From NCBI RefSeq assembly GCF_910592395.1, contig NC_088315.1, positions 6,016,501 to 6,080,500 on the forward strand: 64,000 nt of DNA. The letters are read 5' to 3'. The position numbers were made by a program, and so were the translations under genes. This stretch comes from Lineus longissimus (Eukaryota; Nemertea; Pilidiophora; Heteronemertea; Lineidae). Under the pieces are notes generated by a model. The model was given only the letters and a program-made list of their open reading frames with translations, was not told the origin of the DNA and did not search any database. Below, piece after piece: positions 25,791-37,800 of the stretch (within the stretch, counting starts at the first letter, position 1; every line of letters starts with the position of its first letter).

Positions 25791-26190
25791 CGTCTCGTCC
25801 CAGTCTGCCATTGTCCTTGTCTCAGCCTGTCTTTCGTATTTTGTGTATCTTGTCGCTGTCCTTCTATTGCCCCGTATCCCAGCCTGAATTTCGCCATGTT
25901 CATGCCTCTCCCCATGATCTCAGTCCGTCTTCTGTCCTGTCCCTTTTTCTATGACCTCACCGGAATAGGCAGGGAAATGAATGTTAAGTGCCCGAGACAG
26001 CTTTACAAGTCCTTTGCGCCTTTTTTCAAACATGCATTATCACTCATCTTTCACAGTGATCAAGGAAGACTTTATGAAGCAGGGGACAACATGTAAAAGT
26101 AGGAATTCCCCAGCACTTCGCAAACTGATTCTGAATGGTGGACTTGGCCACTCTGACAAAGAGAGAAGCAACTGTTTTCTTAAATATACC

Positions 26191-27818
26191 ATTTATTGCA
26201 CATTATACTTATAATAATCAGTAAATAAAGATACATGTAAACAAGTACAAGATAGTCATCAGTAAAGGTAAACAGTGAGCTACCTCATAACTTATTCCGA
26301 ATCATGTATTAATGGAGGAGTTTCGAAGAGCTCAGGGGACACCTTCTTTTCCAAACCATTCATATGACATTACTCAAAATCTCATACATCTTTAGTCGTA
26401 TAATATTTGCTGCTCCTAAAAAACCAACTAAGGATAACAACATGAACACCGTTTACCCTAACTGTGACTGCATACTGCACGAATTCATCATACCAATAAT
26501 ATTTTGGCAATTGTGACCAACGCAATCAAAAAATTGCGATAGAAACGATGGATTACCCTGCCCATAATGAGGTGCAAATTGCAAGCTGTAAAGTGTTTTC
26601 CTTAGCATGTGTGGCCCCTAAAACCACACCAATGAATTCATTGAAATCCATTCAAAAATGCTTTCCAAACAGGGAATAGGAAAACTTGCCTTTTTTCTGT
26701 GACAGAATTTGTGTTGCTGTCCACACGGTACAACGATAAAGACCAGCATTCTCGCCATGTTTAGAGCTGAAAACATCCATTTAATATATCTCTAAACATT
26801 GAATTTAACTTCCAAGCTACTCTTGCAGACTGCTATGATTACAGACAGAACATGCAAACAAAGCAAGCTTTCCCATATTTCTTTCAAACTGTCTTCAGAC
26901 TTCTACAACAAATCACCATAGACTTCACAGTACAGTCCGATGTGTAATCATTTGACACTCAGCAAAAAATCTGGCTAAAAATTACATACCCTTTATATAT
27001 ATAAATACATTGTACACCCATGACTAAAGATGACTAGCATAGTTTTTATGCCTGACATTGAAATATTTACAGCTAAATGTATTCGTACATTGAAGTAATG
27101 CATACACAAACTCAAACTACTGGCAGAGTACTACAGTACACTATCTAGCACATCTAGCTCATGGTTAAAAAATGATTCAAATTAAAATTACTTTGCTTAC
27201 TGTCAAAATGGATACAAAAATAATAAAATCCCAACACAAAGCACACTCATTATGGCGCAAAGTCTGATGCAATGACAGGTGTTACATGTACCGGTACTTG
27301 TCCGAATAGGAATATAATACTCATATTCACCATTAAACCCATCTCCCAATGAATGCAAATATAACTGCATAAAGCACAACAACTACCCCCTTAATTAGTA
27401 CCGTCCAAGTAATTGGAATATTAGCAACGATGATTACATATACATACACTTGTAGCGTTGTTCAAACAAGCACTCTTTTACACTATTGAACACTTTCGTG
27501 GCATACTTCTAGTATGATAGTATGCAATGTATACCAAGTAAACATTTCAGGCCCAGTACTGTGAGATTTGCTCCAAGTGCCCACGAAGGAGAGATTTCTG
27601 TTTCAGTGACCAATGATAATTATCACATGCGACAACAATCTCTCCTTCGCAGTGGTCATTGAAGGTGTATGTGCACTACACGAATCAGTTTTTGATGCAA
27701 TCTGCGATAAATATCGCAGCCAGCAAAAATTGGATTACCAGGTCACTGAAACAAGAATCTCTTGCTTGTGGTGCACTTTAGAATGGGGATTCTGGCGCTG
27801 CTAGACCACAGTTTTGAG
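26191..27818 (-). other. Probable long 3' UTR of RASSF7/8
   Basis: AT-rich sequence without coding potential lies after the RASSF stop. TTTATT at 26192-26197 reads AATAAA on the minus strand, about 1.6 kb beyond the stop, and could end the transcript. This is inferred from composition and position; shorter forms are possible. Confidence 0.35.
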
Positions 27819-29812
27819 TTAGACCCACATGCCATGTGGATTTTTAGGAGTGATGACACCTTCTGTGAGTTGTTTGATCTGGAAGTTGGCAAGTTTTCGT
27901 CCTGGAGGCCTCGGGGACTTTCGACCACTCTTATCATCTGAAAGGACATGAGAAACCATTTAGAAGGAAATAGGTACACTGTGATACAAATGCACAAGAG
28001 AGGCCTTTCTTTTAGCATTATGGCCCAAATAGCAAATCCAATCATGTGTTTTTGCATTTCAACTGGAGTAATGGCAGCCCAATCATGGGCCAAATTACAC
28101 ATACCCTATGATGTAGGAAATACAATGTACAAATGTAGGCCAACAGGATTGATGATTCATGTGGGAATCTTTCCTTTGAGACCGATAACTTATTAACTTA
28201 CCAACATTCTCCTCAACAACCGCCATGCCCTCTACTGGAGTTTTCCTGAACATATCCAAGTTGAGTAACTTGATTTGTTTTTCCAGCTCCTCGATTTGAC
28301 CTTTCTTCTCCCGCAACACGTTCTCCTTTTCGTTCACCTCCACTTCGACAGCTTCAAATGACGTCTGCATTTTCTCATTCTCAGAATTTCTTTCCACCAG
28401 ATCTTTTTGTAGCACAGTTATTTTGTTGAGAGTCTCAGCCTCCTGTTTCTGTCTCTCACACTCCATCTCCTTAATTTCTGCCTCCTCCACAGCAATTTCC
28501 TTCTCAAGATAAAGAGCGTCTTTTTCACACTGAACCACATCAGCCTCCGATTCTTCCAGACGTGTCTTCAAAAGAGAAATCTCAGATTTCAAAGAGTGTT
28601 CAATCTTTTTTTCAGTTTCAATTTTATCCGCCCAGTGGATCTTGTCGATTTCTTTGATCTCCACTTCATATTTGCTTTCTGCAGTTTCAGCTTTCTCGAG
28701 TTGTTCCCTCAGAAGTCGCGTCTGCTCTGTCAGCTCTTTGTCCTTTTGTTCCCAAAATTGGATTTCTGAAATTAGAAAGTCAAACGAGGATTAGATACCG
28801 GTATATAGATGAGAATAAAAAATGATATGCTGTGATCTTGGCAAGTTGAATTGGAAGATCATATATTTGTACCAAATTCAGAATTCACCTCACCTGAGTC
28901 CATGATATGCATCTGCGAGTCCAAGAGCTGAACTCGTTCCTTCTGCAACTCCACCAACTTTACCAGGTCCTGCAAACTGCCATGCTCCAATATCTTCTTC
29001 TCAAATGCCTTACGATCAAACTCCTCACCCTCACTAATCAACGTTACCGAGTTTATATCAAGATTCAGTTCTTCCATTAGATCACCTTGACCGGATTGCG
29101 GCAATTTTGACTTAGATTTTCTGTTTTCGAATGTTCCTGGTGGAGACGGGACACTACTGCCTGAACCCGGACTACGAATGCCACCAACAGGGCTAAGAGT
29201 CCGTCCTGCTCGCTCAAGACTATTATAACTAGGCGGAGATTGTTTAGTGTCAACATGAAGAGTTGAAGGTGCTTTATTTTGACTAGTGAATGGTGGGACT
29301 GAAGCCTGCGGTCGGCGAGAGTCTGGCGACTTTTCCCGCACTCGCCGGCGATCAATACTGCCCTGTGACGGGACATGAGTCGAGGCGCGCAGATCGTAAC
29401 TATCAGTTGAGGAGATACTCGATTGTGCACTGTGGCGACCAAGGTGCTGACTGTTAGTATTGTGTGCCCCACTGAATGTTAAAGATTTCTTTATGTTCCC
29501 CACGGCCGCAGGCGGCATAAAATTATGCTTGAATTTCTCCTTATGTCGGTCCCCACTGCTGCGACTTTTCCCGGATTTCCGTAAAATAAAATGCACATCT
29601 GTCGCATATTCTCCCCACTTATGAAGGATTCTCAGAGGATTGTCTTGCGGTAACAGAAACCGTTCGTTATTTCGCCACTTTTCTAACAAAGTGAAACGCC
29701 CAGTTTGTCCTGTAGCATGCGCTAATGCCAGGATGATATCCTGACACGTCGTTTCCTCCGTCACACCACAAACGACTCGTTTGATCCCGTCAACCCAAAC
29801 TTTGAACTCCAT
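27819..29812 (-). CDS. RASSF8: N-terminal Ras-association domain protein of the RASSF7/8 type
   Basis: RASSF7/8 proteins are cytoplasmic scaffolds linked to cell junctions, mitotic spindles and Hippo/ASPP signalling. Three minus-strand coding exons, 29812-28894, 28765-28202 and 27937-27819, join in phase 1 and encode 533 residues. The N terminus is a Ras-association domain at about residues 1-85 ([20 protein letters not shown], then [36 protein letters not shown]), which places it in the N-terminal RASSF class next to vertebrate RASSF7 and RASSF8. A Ser/Pro-rich linker with one PPSY motif follows, then a long Glu/Lys-rich coiled coil (about 260-490). The tail is short and basic ([18 protein letters not shown]). 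The start ATG is in a good context (CAAGAATGG). Whether it is ancestral to both vertebrate genes cannot be told here. Confidence 0.93.
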
Positions 29813-29962
29813 TCTTGGTTGATGCTGGTATTTCTCTGGCGATGGGATTTTGGCAATAACTTCACTTTGTAACTTTCCTGCGAGGTCTTTTCTACTGTTG
29901 CTTTAGATACAGGAGGCCTAGGTAACAACCTAGTTCTGTTGTCAAGTTTCAACGCATGGTTC
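29813..29962 (-). other. RASSF7/8 5' UTR after a leader intron
   Basis: A good acceptor (TTGTATTTTCAG on the minus strand) is followed by 150 nt of leader before the start codon. A noncoding first exon further upstream is inferred but not located. Confidence 0.55.
29949..29957 (-). promoter_or_regulatory. Minimal upstream ORF in the RASSF7/8 leader
   Basis: The leader contains ATG CGT TGA, a one-sense-codon upstream frame in a favourable context (GAACCATGC), 137 nt before the main start. Start-stop-like elements of this kind can reduce downstream initiation. Its effect here is inferred, and it depends on the leader exon being real. Confidence 0.5.
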
Positions 29963-32900
29963 CTGAAAATACAAGCATAGAAGATCAATTAGCCTTACTG
30001 AAGTACATGAAGTATTTATGAAGAACATAGAAAAACACACATCCAGTCACGGCTACTAGTAAAAGCTGCGACCACATACATTATCTCCTCTTCATTTGGA
30101 CTTCCAAACTGTATGAACTGCCTAACCAATTTAGGTGCAGTCACTGACAGTGACATACATGTATGGCCAAAACCCAATGATCAATGTGGCCAGTCCCACA
30201 GGGACACCAGACGTCTCATCAAGGGACACACAGGCCCATTTTGGCCAATCTTTGCATTCATATCATACCCGTGAAAAGACACGAGCAAATTATTAAAACA
30301 AATGATCTAGAAGGATTTACTTTCAGTGTTTTTGATCAAAGTGCTTGACAAATATGGGAGAAAAGCATGTCCTTCTAAATGACGTCAGAAGAAAGGCTTA
30401 ATCATCCTTACAAAGTCATTGAGCCAACGAAATTTGAATTTTAAGCTCAGATGAATGCTTAAAACATGTGGTTAAAGGTTGACCAGGTACCTCCATTTTG
30501 GCTTGAACTCTAGAACTTCAAGAAACCCGAAAGCAATAAGAACTGAAGTGATTGTCAATTTCAAGCGTGGGAAACAGTTCTTTGTTTTCAACAGAACTGA
30601 CCTTTACCCTTTTTAAAATTGGCATTCACTTCATTTTGAAGGAGTTCTTATCAAATGCTTCAGGATTTCAAGTTCTATTTGGTCATGTAAGTGACCCTGG
30701 TCAACTTCTAAAAGAGCACTTAGAGAAATAAATGGATCAATAAACCTGCATATCCTCATAAAACACCTTGAAGAAGTACCTGAGACTGAGACTAGTGCTA
30801 GAGTCATTTGGAGTTCTGTATAAGTTTGTCTGCAGATTCTAACACCCTACCGTGCCACAAGTATTGAATCTATAACAAATTATCTCTAGATACACAACAT
30901 ACCGCTAATATGAACTGAACAAATTGGGTGTCGAATTTAAGGAATTTCATGCATGTCATGTGTACAGTTGAAAGAGATGGCCTATGAGTCTATTATGATT
31001 TTTCCACACATCACCAAATATCATAATGATATCAAAATAGTTTAGATAGTGTCAGCAAAAGAAAGTTCTATTAGATGTACATGTAGCATACATTGTTTGG
31101 ATGCAATTATATTCCAAAGTACAAAGGTTTTTTGCCACAATGACTTCAATTCTGTCAAGTTGATCATGGCATTTGGGTTATGAAAATATCCACTATTTGT
31201 GTTATATTGCCATTGGGGTGGGAAAATCATTGTTCAGAGACAGGTATATGATATATCATGCTCATCAGATCAGGAAGAAAACTTTTCATGCCACGCTCTG
31301 ACCCCAATATTAAAACATTCCACGGCCATCTTATCATTATCACCACAATTTTACCACATTTTCTTTCATGTAGAATCTCAAACAGGATAATACTGACTCA
31401 TCTATGAGAAATAGGCCACCCATAGTATACAATGTATGCTCACAATACTTGTCAACCGGTCATGACGTCTCTTTGATGACACTCTCACAAAATTAAATAC
31501 CTGGCCTTTCCATTCACTATCTGGCATCCTTTACCAGCATTGTGTCACTTCCCCACCCATCTTTTGATGCACCTGAACAGTGTGTGATTAACCATGAACA
31601 AAACGAAGCAGACATCTTACATTCACAATTACATTCAGTAAATTGTTTCATCCTATGTCTTAAATCACCTTAACATGTGCTATCTTTTGCTGTGTAATGA
31701 CATGTTATCAGTTAACTGGTTGGTTGCGGTGAGGATAACTATTCGTTGGGTAGCCCCCAGTTTAGGACATAACCTTGCAGCTTCCTGATAAAGAAGAGCT
31801 GGTCTCCAGGAGGTAAACATCCAATTTAATGTACACAGAGTGCTTGATTGATGATATTGACTCAATCTCTCACATTGTTCGGATACTATTTACTGGGCCT
31901 AAGGCAGGTCAATTTCAAACAGGCCCTCACGCAATGCACTTGTTATTTCATTTCTACCAGAAGACTAGTCTTTCGTTTGTAAAACGAGGTTAGTTACTTA
32001 AAACTGGTCTATAGCGGTCACGTCAATCCTGTCAATTACCTGGACTTATATAATACCACTGGTAGGCCTACTGGCAGACAAATGCACGTTCATCCGGGTG
32101 TAACAGTTCTATCAGACTCTTTTAAAGAGCGAGAAGACGGCAAAATGTAATTGATGAATAGTGTCTACGATAACATGAGAAAGAAACAGACAAGAAAGAA
32201 GACATTTAAACAAAAAAATGGAAAATGAGATTTTTCCGAGTGGGACGAATATAATAGATCACACAAAATATAGTTTTCGAGATGAAATCACGACCCATGT
32301 TAATGTATCAAGATACTTTAATATCTTAACTTGATGACTGTATAAAAATTTGCTACTTACTTCCATAAAAAGTCAAGAAAATCATAAGAATTCTTGTGAA
32401 TAAAAGTCAAAAGACAAAATATTATTTTCTCCTTGTGCACATATATCCATGACGTCATTAAAATTGCTGTATTCCGTAGTTCTTCAATTTTCCAAAACGG
32501 GCCGCCCCAATCGGTTAACAATACAGGGTGTATCAACATAATCTCACCCTATACATGAAAATCTATCTATGCGCATTCACATCTGAATCCCAACTGCCTC
32601 CAACGATTGAGTCAAAGTTCCCAGGAAGGTTTTACCCTAGTCACGAGCTGGTGTGGGGAAGTACGAGTATGACTGTCCAGGGATCTAGGGAGTACAGGTC
32701 TATAGTTGTAACTTAATATATCTAAACAGTGAGGCGGGAAGTGACTTCCACGAACACCTTTATGATATGTAAAAAAGAGAACGGACGGGTGAAATTTTCA
32801 AATGGATGCACACATGTATGACTTCGCTAGAATCGGAAGTATTTAGATTATTTTCTATTTTATGTCTCAGTCGGCTTTCAAGAGCTTAGAAGTGGAATTT

Positions 32901-34899
32901 CTCATGCCGAGGTTTCTCCTAAAGAATCGGGCCAATGAGTGCATTCTGGTTAAAGAAATCCCTCGTGTTATTATGTCTAGTAGTCGGGCACATTCCTTAC
33001 TAAAGCCAACTGGAAACTCCTCCTTCCGGAAATTTAGGAAATATTTTCGTTTTATTAAAGGGAGACTATACGCAGAAGTATGGACAAGATTTAAGGGTAA
33101 AATAGCCGCAGATTAGGTGTTCCTACAATCTCAGATTCTCACAATCCAGCGGGACAAAGTAGGGAATAGACATCATCAAGGACAACGCGGCCGTAGGTCA
33201 TGTTCTTCACAGTTCCGCGGTGGGGCGTAATGGTCGTAATGGGGCCCGGGAAACGACGCGAATATGCGTATAGCGCCGGGCGGAACTGTAGAGAGAGACC
33301 TTTTTCCTTTCTCCGTGTTACGTGCCGGGTCTGTCGTCGCGAGTGGGTGCAAGATCACCGAGCTGATCTAGATCAGAACGCATGACGAGCGGCGTTTTTT
33401 TGGTAATGAAGAGCGTCGGTCTTCGGAAAGCAGCAGGATTTTGTGCGCGTTATCATGACATCAATAAGTTAGACTTTCGATCACCAGATCAATTATTTGG
33501 GATGAAGTTCGATCGCCGGTTCATTTAGATCCAGTCAGCTTTAATTAAGGTACATATCAAACTAATTCTAATGTACTCTAGTTTGACGTGGGTAGGAAAA
33601 GACATCATTTAGCCTTCTCACTATAGCAATGAGGCTGACATCATGAATATTCCGGCCTCATTGGGGAAGAACGAATTCTTGGCTTTGGTAGTCATTAAAG
33701 TTAAAATATTGAGTTGAGAGCTGAGCGTCAAGTTGGACATCATTAGCTCTATAAACAATATTGGTGGATGGTAATGTAAGCAGGAGGGGACTGGAGACCC
33801 CTGGCCTTGAAAAAAGGCCCCTCGTGGTATTTCATGCCTAATTCTACAAAGTCCTAGTTTGCGCATGGCTACTTAATCATATAGTTCGGCAGCTGGAGAA
33901 CCTCTGAAGCTGAGGTGCAAACACAGTTGCGAAACGTGCCTAAAACATATAATTGCAATTAACGAACGCAGCAGGCTACATGTAACAGCAGGAACAAACC
34001 GATGGAACAAAGTGATGAAGACAAAGAGACCTAATGGTTCAGAAACACAACCGTAAATTAATCACCGAAAGCTAAGATGGGTCATGACAAAATAGAACAC
34101 AACACAATGAAAACATATTCTTTCATTGATATTTATTTTGATCTATATGCCTCGAAGTCAGGTATAAACTACATGTACCTCGAATACGTCTGGATATACT
34201 GTAAACCCGATCAGGGGTCATCTCGACTTTCAAAGACAGACACAACGAGAAGTGATTGTTACACTAAAAATACGCGATGCTCCAGGTCGATTTAGAGTAG
34301 GCCTATATAGTGCCTTTATGAAGATCTCGCAGCTCATTTTGAGAGGGATGATCTTAATTTGATGTGAAACAGTTCATAGACTGCAGTATTAATGTACTCC
34401 TACGTCATTTATGTTGACGTAACTGTCATTAATGTATCACTAGATAGATGAATCTGTAAAAACACATGAGCCAAAACGAGCATTTACATGTATAACACTA
34501 TCGACACCTTATACATGTAGTGTTTGATGCTGCAGAGGATCTCAGAAGCCGAAATCATAGAATTGCTGGTTAAATCTTCCAGCCGCTCTTAACAATAACC
34601 CCTTCTCTGTCGGGTTAACGAGGTGCGGCGAAGTGTCCTCTCGTTTGGAACAAGCCATAGTTCGTTGAGCCATCAGACAAGGAATTGCACCCCCAATGCG
34701 TGATTGACAAGCAAGGAACTAACGATTCTCATTGGTCGAATCGACCACCAGCTGGAAGCGACTGTTTTTCCGAACAAGCATGCTTCAGTTGGCGAAAGAG
34801 GGATTGCTTGTCGGTTTGGAATCTCTCATGTTCACAGGGATGCTTTGAGAAGAGCAGTGCGGTGGTGTCTTAAAGATTCTTTTCACTTTCAATGTAGAT
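29963..34899. other. Intergenic space between divergent RASSF7/8 and sFRP genes
   Basis: Nearly 5 kb that should contain both promoters and the RASSF first exon. A GC-richer patch near 33180-33390 with several CpGs is a candidate promoter. TACATGTA words are frequent (30156, 31078, 33977, 34170, 34485, 34512). An 84-codon ATG frame at 32862-33116 matches nothing I know and has no supporting splice partner. Confidence 0.45.
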
Positions 34900-37800
34900 A
34901 TGGCTTACACGATTCTTCGGTGTGTGTTTACGGTGGTGTTACCTCTCATTTCCGCATCTCCAGCAGCTGACAGAGACAGTTCGTCTGTAATAGAAACTTC
35001 AGACAGTTCTTACTACGAGGACCGGGCATGGTCAGATACCTATATGGCAGATTGGTCCAATCCGGACTGGGCACTCATAAGCGGGCGATCACAACAGCGG
35101 ACATGTGTGGATATTCCAGCAAATCTAACTCTCTGTCAAAATTTAGGATACCAGAAAATGGTTCTTCCAAATTTGTTGGGTCATGACAGTCTCGGTGAAG
35201 TCACCCAACAGGCAGGTTCATGGGTGTCTCTCCAAAATATAAAATGCCATCGGGACACCCAGTTATTTCTCTGCTCTCTGTTTGCGCCTGTGTGCTTGGA
35301 CCGGTTGATATGGCCGTGTCGCTCTCTCTGTGAGGCCGTCAAAGCCGGTTGTGTCAGTCGGATGAATTCCTACGGTTTTCCTTGGCCGGACATGCTCCGC
35401 TGTGATAAATTCCCCCTCGAGAATGACCTGTGTATCACATCACGATCACCCGACGGAAATAAAGGTAAGGGTGCATTTTTTTCATAAATAAGTTGTCATT
35501 AACCACTTCAAGGACTCGGGCTATTTTTCAAACGAATGGTCAAATCTGTAGTTATCAAATTTCCATCGCAGACCTGACTACTGTACATTATGCATTCCCC
35601 ATTTAAAAGCCAATATCTCTTTAAAGTATCTTAGTTTGCGTTAATAAGTTTATACAATTTGCCACTCAGCCAGATTGTCTTCGTTGAATCAAAGCATTCC
35701 CGAAAACCAGAGATTGCTAATAGACACGCCGATATACGAATACATTGTAAACGGGTTTACGAAGGAGATGGATTTCAAACATCCAAACATTTCAAATCTA
35801 GCCGGAATCTTGAAAGGTCTACTTATAACATAACGGTGGTAACAATATCTATCCACCCACGTTAAAAAACAACGTCTTGAAGTACATGTAGCCTTACACT
35901 TTATTTACTGACAACTTTGATGAAGACCGCGCGTGACAACCTGCTTTGCCAACAAGAAAATGAAGCTTACTTCAATTCAAGCTTCCTTAAAGAATCGAAT
36001 TATTGAAATATAAATGTGCTTATAATGATAACGCTCATTGCATCAAAATACAGAAATTTTCAATGAATACAGAAATATCAGAATTTTGATATCATCAGAA
36101 TATGATTAACTAGATCCAATAATCTTGCATTGGGATTTGTTTTCGGTAAGTTAAAATCTGATGCAAGAAAACCTCAATGCTATCACTCGATCACCAGATC
36201 CTAAAACAAACTTACACGGCTATAGAAGTTGCTATTAGCGACAAGAAAGACGACTCTCCTAAGAATTCTTCTTCTTTTTTTTCTTCTTCTTCACCATATA
36301 TGGATGAAACTCGACGGAACCAAACTCGTCTACTACTGAGTGGCGACAACTTTTAAATTTGACCAAAATTGTTGGCTTGATTTTACATTAATCGAAAGAT
36401 CGCGCTTTGTCGGCTCTTCAAAGGAAATAAGCCAATAAGAAATGGAAAATGGACGTATCGATCCTCGGTGTTCCTAATCTTACAGCATTAATTAGTCAAG
36501 ACAATACCATTATTGGTTCAGATGACGCAATTCACTTCTGCACAACACTATTGGATGTCACCGGGCATGTGGGAATGCTCATTTTCTGATCGAACATGTA
36601 TGTTCAGGCCGTTGTAGCACCGAAATAATGACCGTGATGATGATGATGATGGTTAGCGATTTCACTATAATGACTCTTCCTAAGAACGATGCATTTCATA
36701 CTGGTCTTTCCAAAGGTGGCAAGAATTTGGTTAACGACAGATTCTCGAACTACAATGCAAGAAATTAAAACGTGAAACATCATTGAGCTATATTCTGATG
36801 ATGTTGGTCGGTCTTGTTTTGCGGATTAAATCAAGTATTGAGTTTTATTCTTACGTTGTTTATCAGACTTGGTTTGCAGATGAAATCCATGATCGAGATA
36901 ATTTCGGAAGTTGTTCATCAGACTTGGTTTGAAAATGAAATCAGTGGCATTGGGCTAACTTTCTCAAGACCACACATTTTCAAGACACATTGAGCAAATT
37001 TTTAGGATATTCTGGGCAAAACAAGCTTTATTCGGCAATGTACACAAATCATCAAAGCACAAGTCGCGAGAACAAGTTCATGTGCACCCCGTGGTCCCAA
37101 AGATGACACCAGTCAGAGTATTGGGCTGGCTTTATAGATTTCTGAAAACGTGACTGGAGACCCATGTTCGGGAAATGACACTTCATTCACTTGGTATAAG
37201 ATATTTCAGATATCTTTTCACCACCTCGTGGGAAAGAGGAAAAAGTTAGCCTATAGGTTTTCTTCGTTTTTCGAAAGCGGTATTTAGCAGGTCTATCGCC
37301 TTATAGGTGATTTGTTTAGGGCGAACAGTGTCTTCATTACAAAATCACCACAGGAATGCCTCGGCTATTGGTTTGCATTCAGAGGTGACTTCGATTAAAG
37401 AACTGTTTAGACGATATTTTCTCAATAAATGCCTGCAATGAAAGTCCCGGTCACTTTTTAGAGATTACGTTAAACGTTTCAAAAAGAGCTTTTTTACTGT
37501 TGCCACAAAGAGTCAACCTTAAGTTATTATAAAAAACTGGTTTCGTATGAATAATAACATAAGTTATTCATTATTTGAAGTGGGTATATAGCAAAGATGG
37601 TAACAGAAAAGAGACGATTTCATCTGAGGATGCTTACACTTTCACATGAAAATGCTATACTGTATAGAAAGAAGATTTCTTTCACATTGGAAATGTTTCG
37701 ACGTGTATTAAGTTAAATATCCATCTGGTCTTGGAACAATTGCTCGGGGCGCATAGAGGATACTGTGTTATGGCACGAGTTCACTTCGTTCAGACGATGT

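Larger units (their letters stand above)
23920..26190. other. Intergenic space upstream of the phospholipase gene
   Basis: It contains the phospholipase promoter region, a GAATGTAT microsatellite (24231-24300) and a 41-bp minisatellite (25649-25790). The longest open frames (24624-24917, 25501-26096) are explained by chance or by the minisatellite. No family motif or plausible exon pair was found. Confidence 0.5.

Noticed and set aside
25501-26096. Overlapping plus-strand frames of 119-141 codons
   Set aside because: They are open only because the 41-bp minisatellite and its flanks are pyrimidine-rich and lack stops in every frame.
29077-29472. 131-codon minus-strand frame inside the RASSF exon
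   Set aside because: It is a shadow of the RASSF linker in another frame; the real frame is fixed by the Ras-association domain and the coiled coil.
32862-33116. 84-codon basic ATG frame upstream of RASSF7/8
   Set aside because: Reads smoothly but matches no family I know and has no supporting signals.
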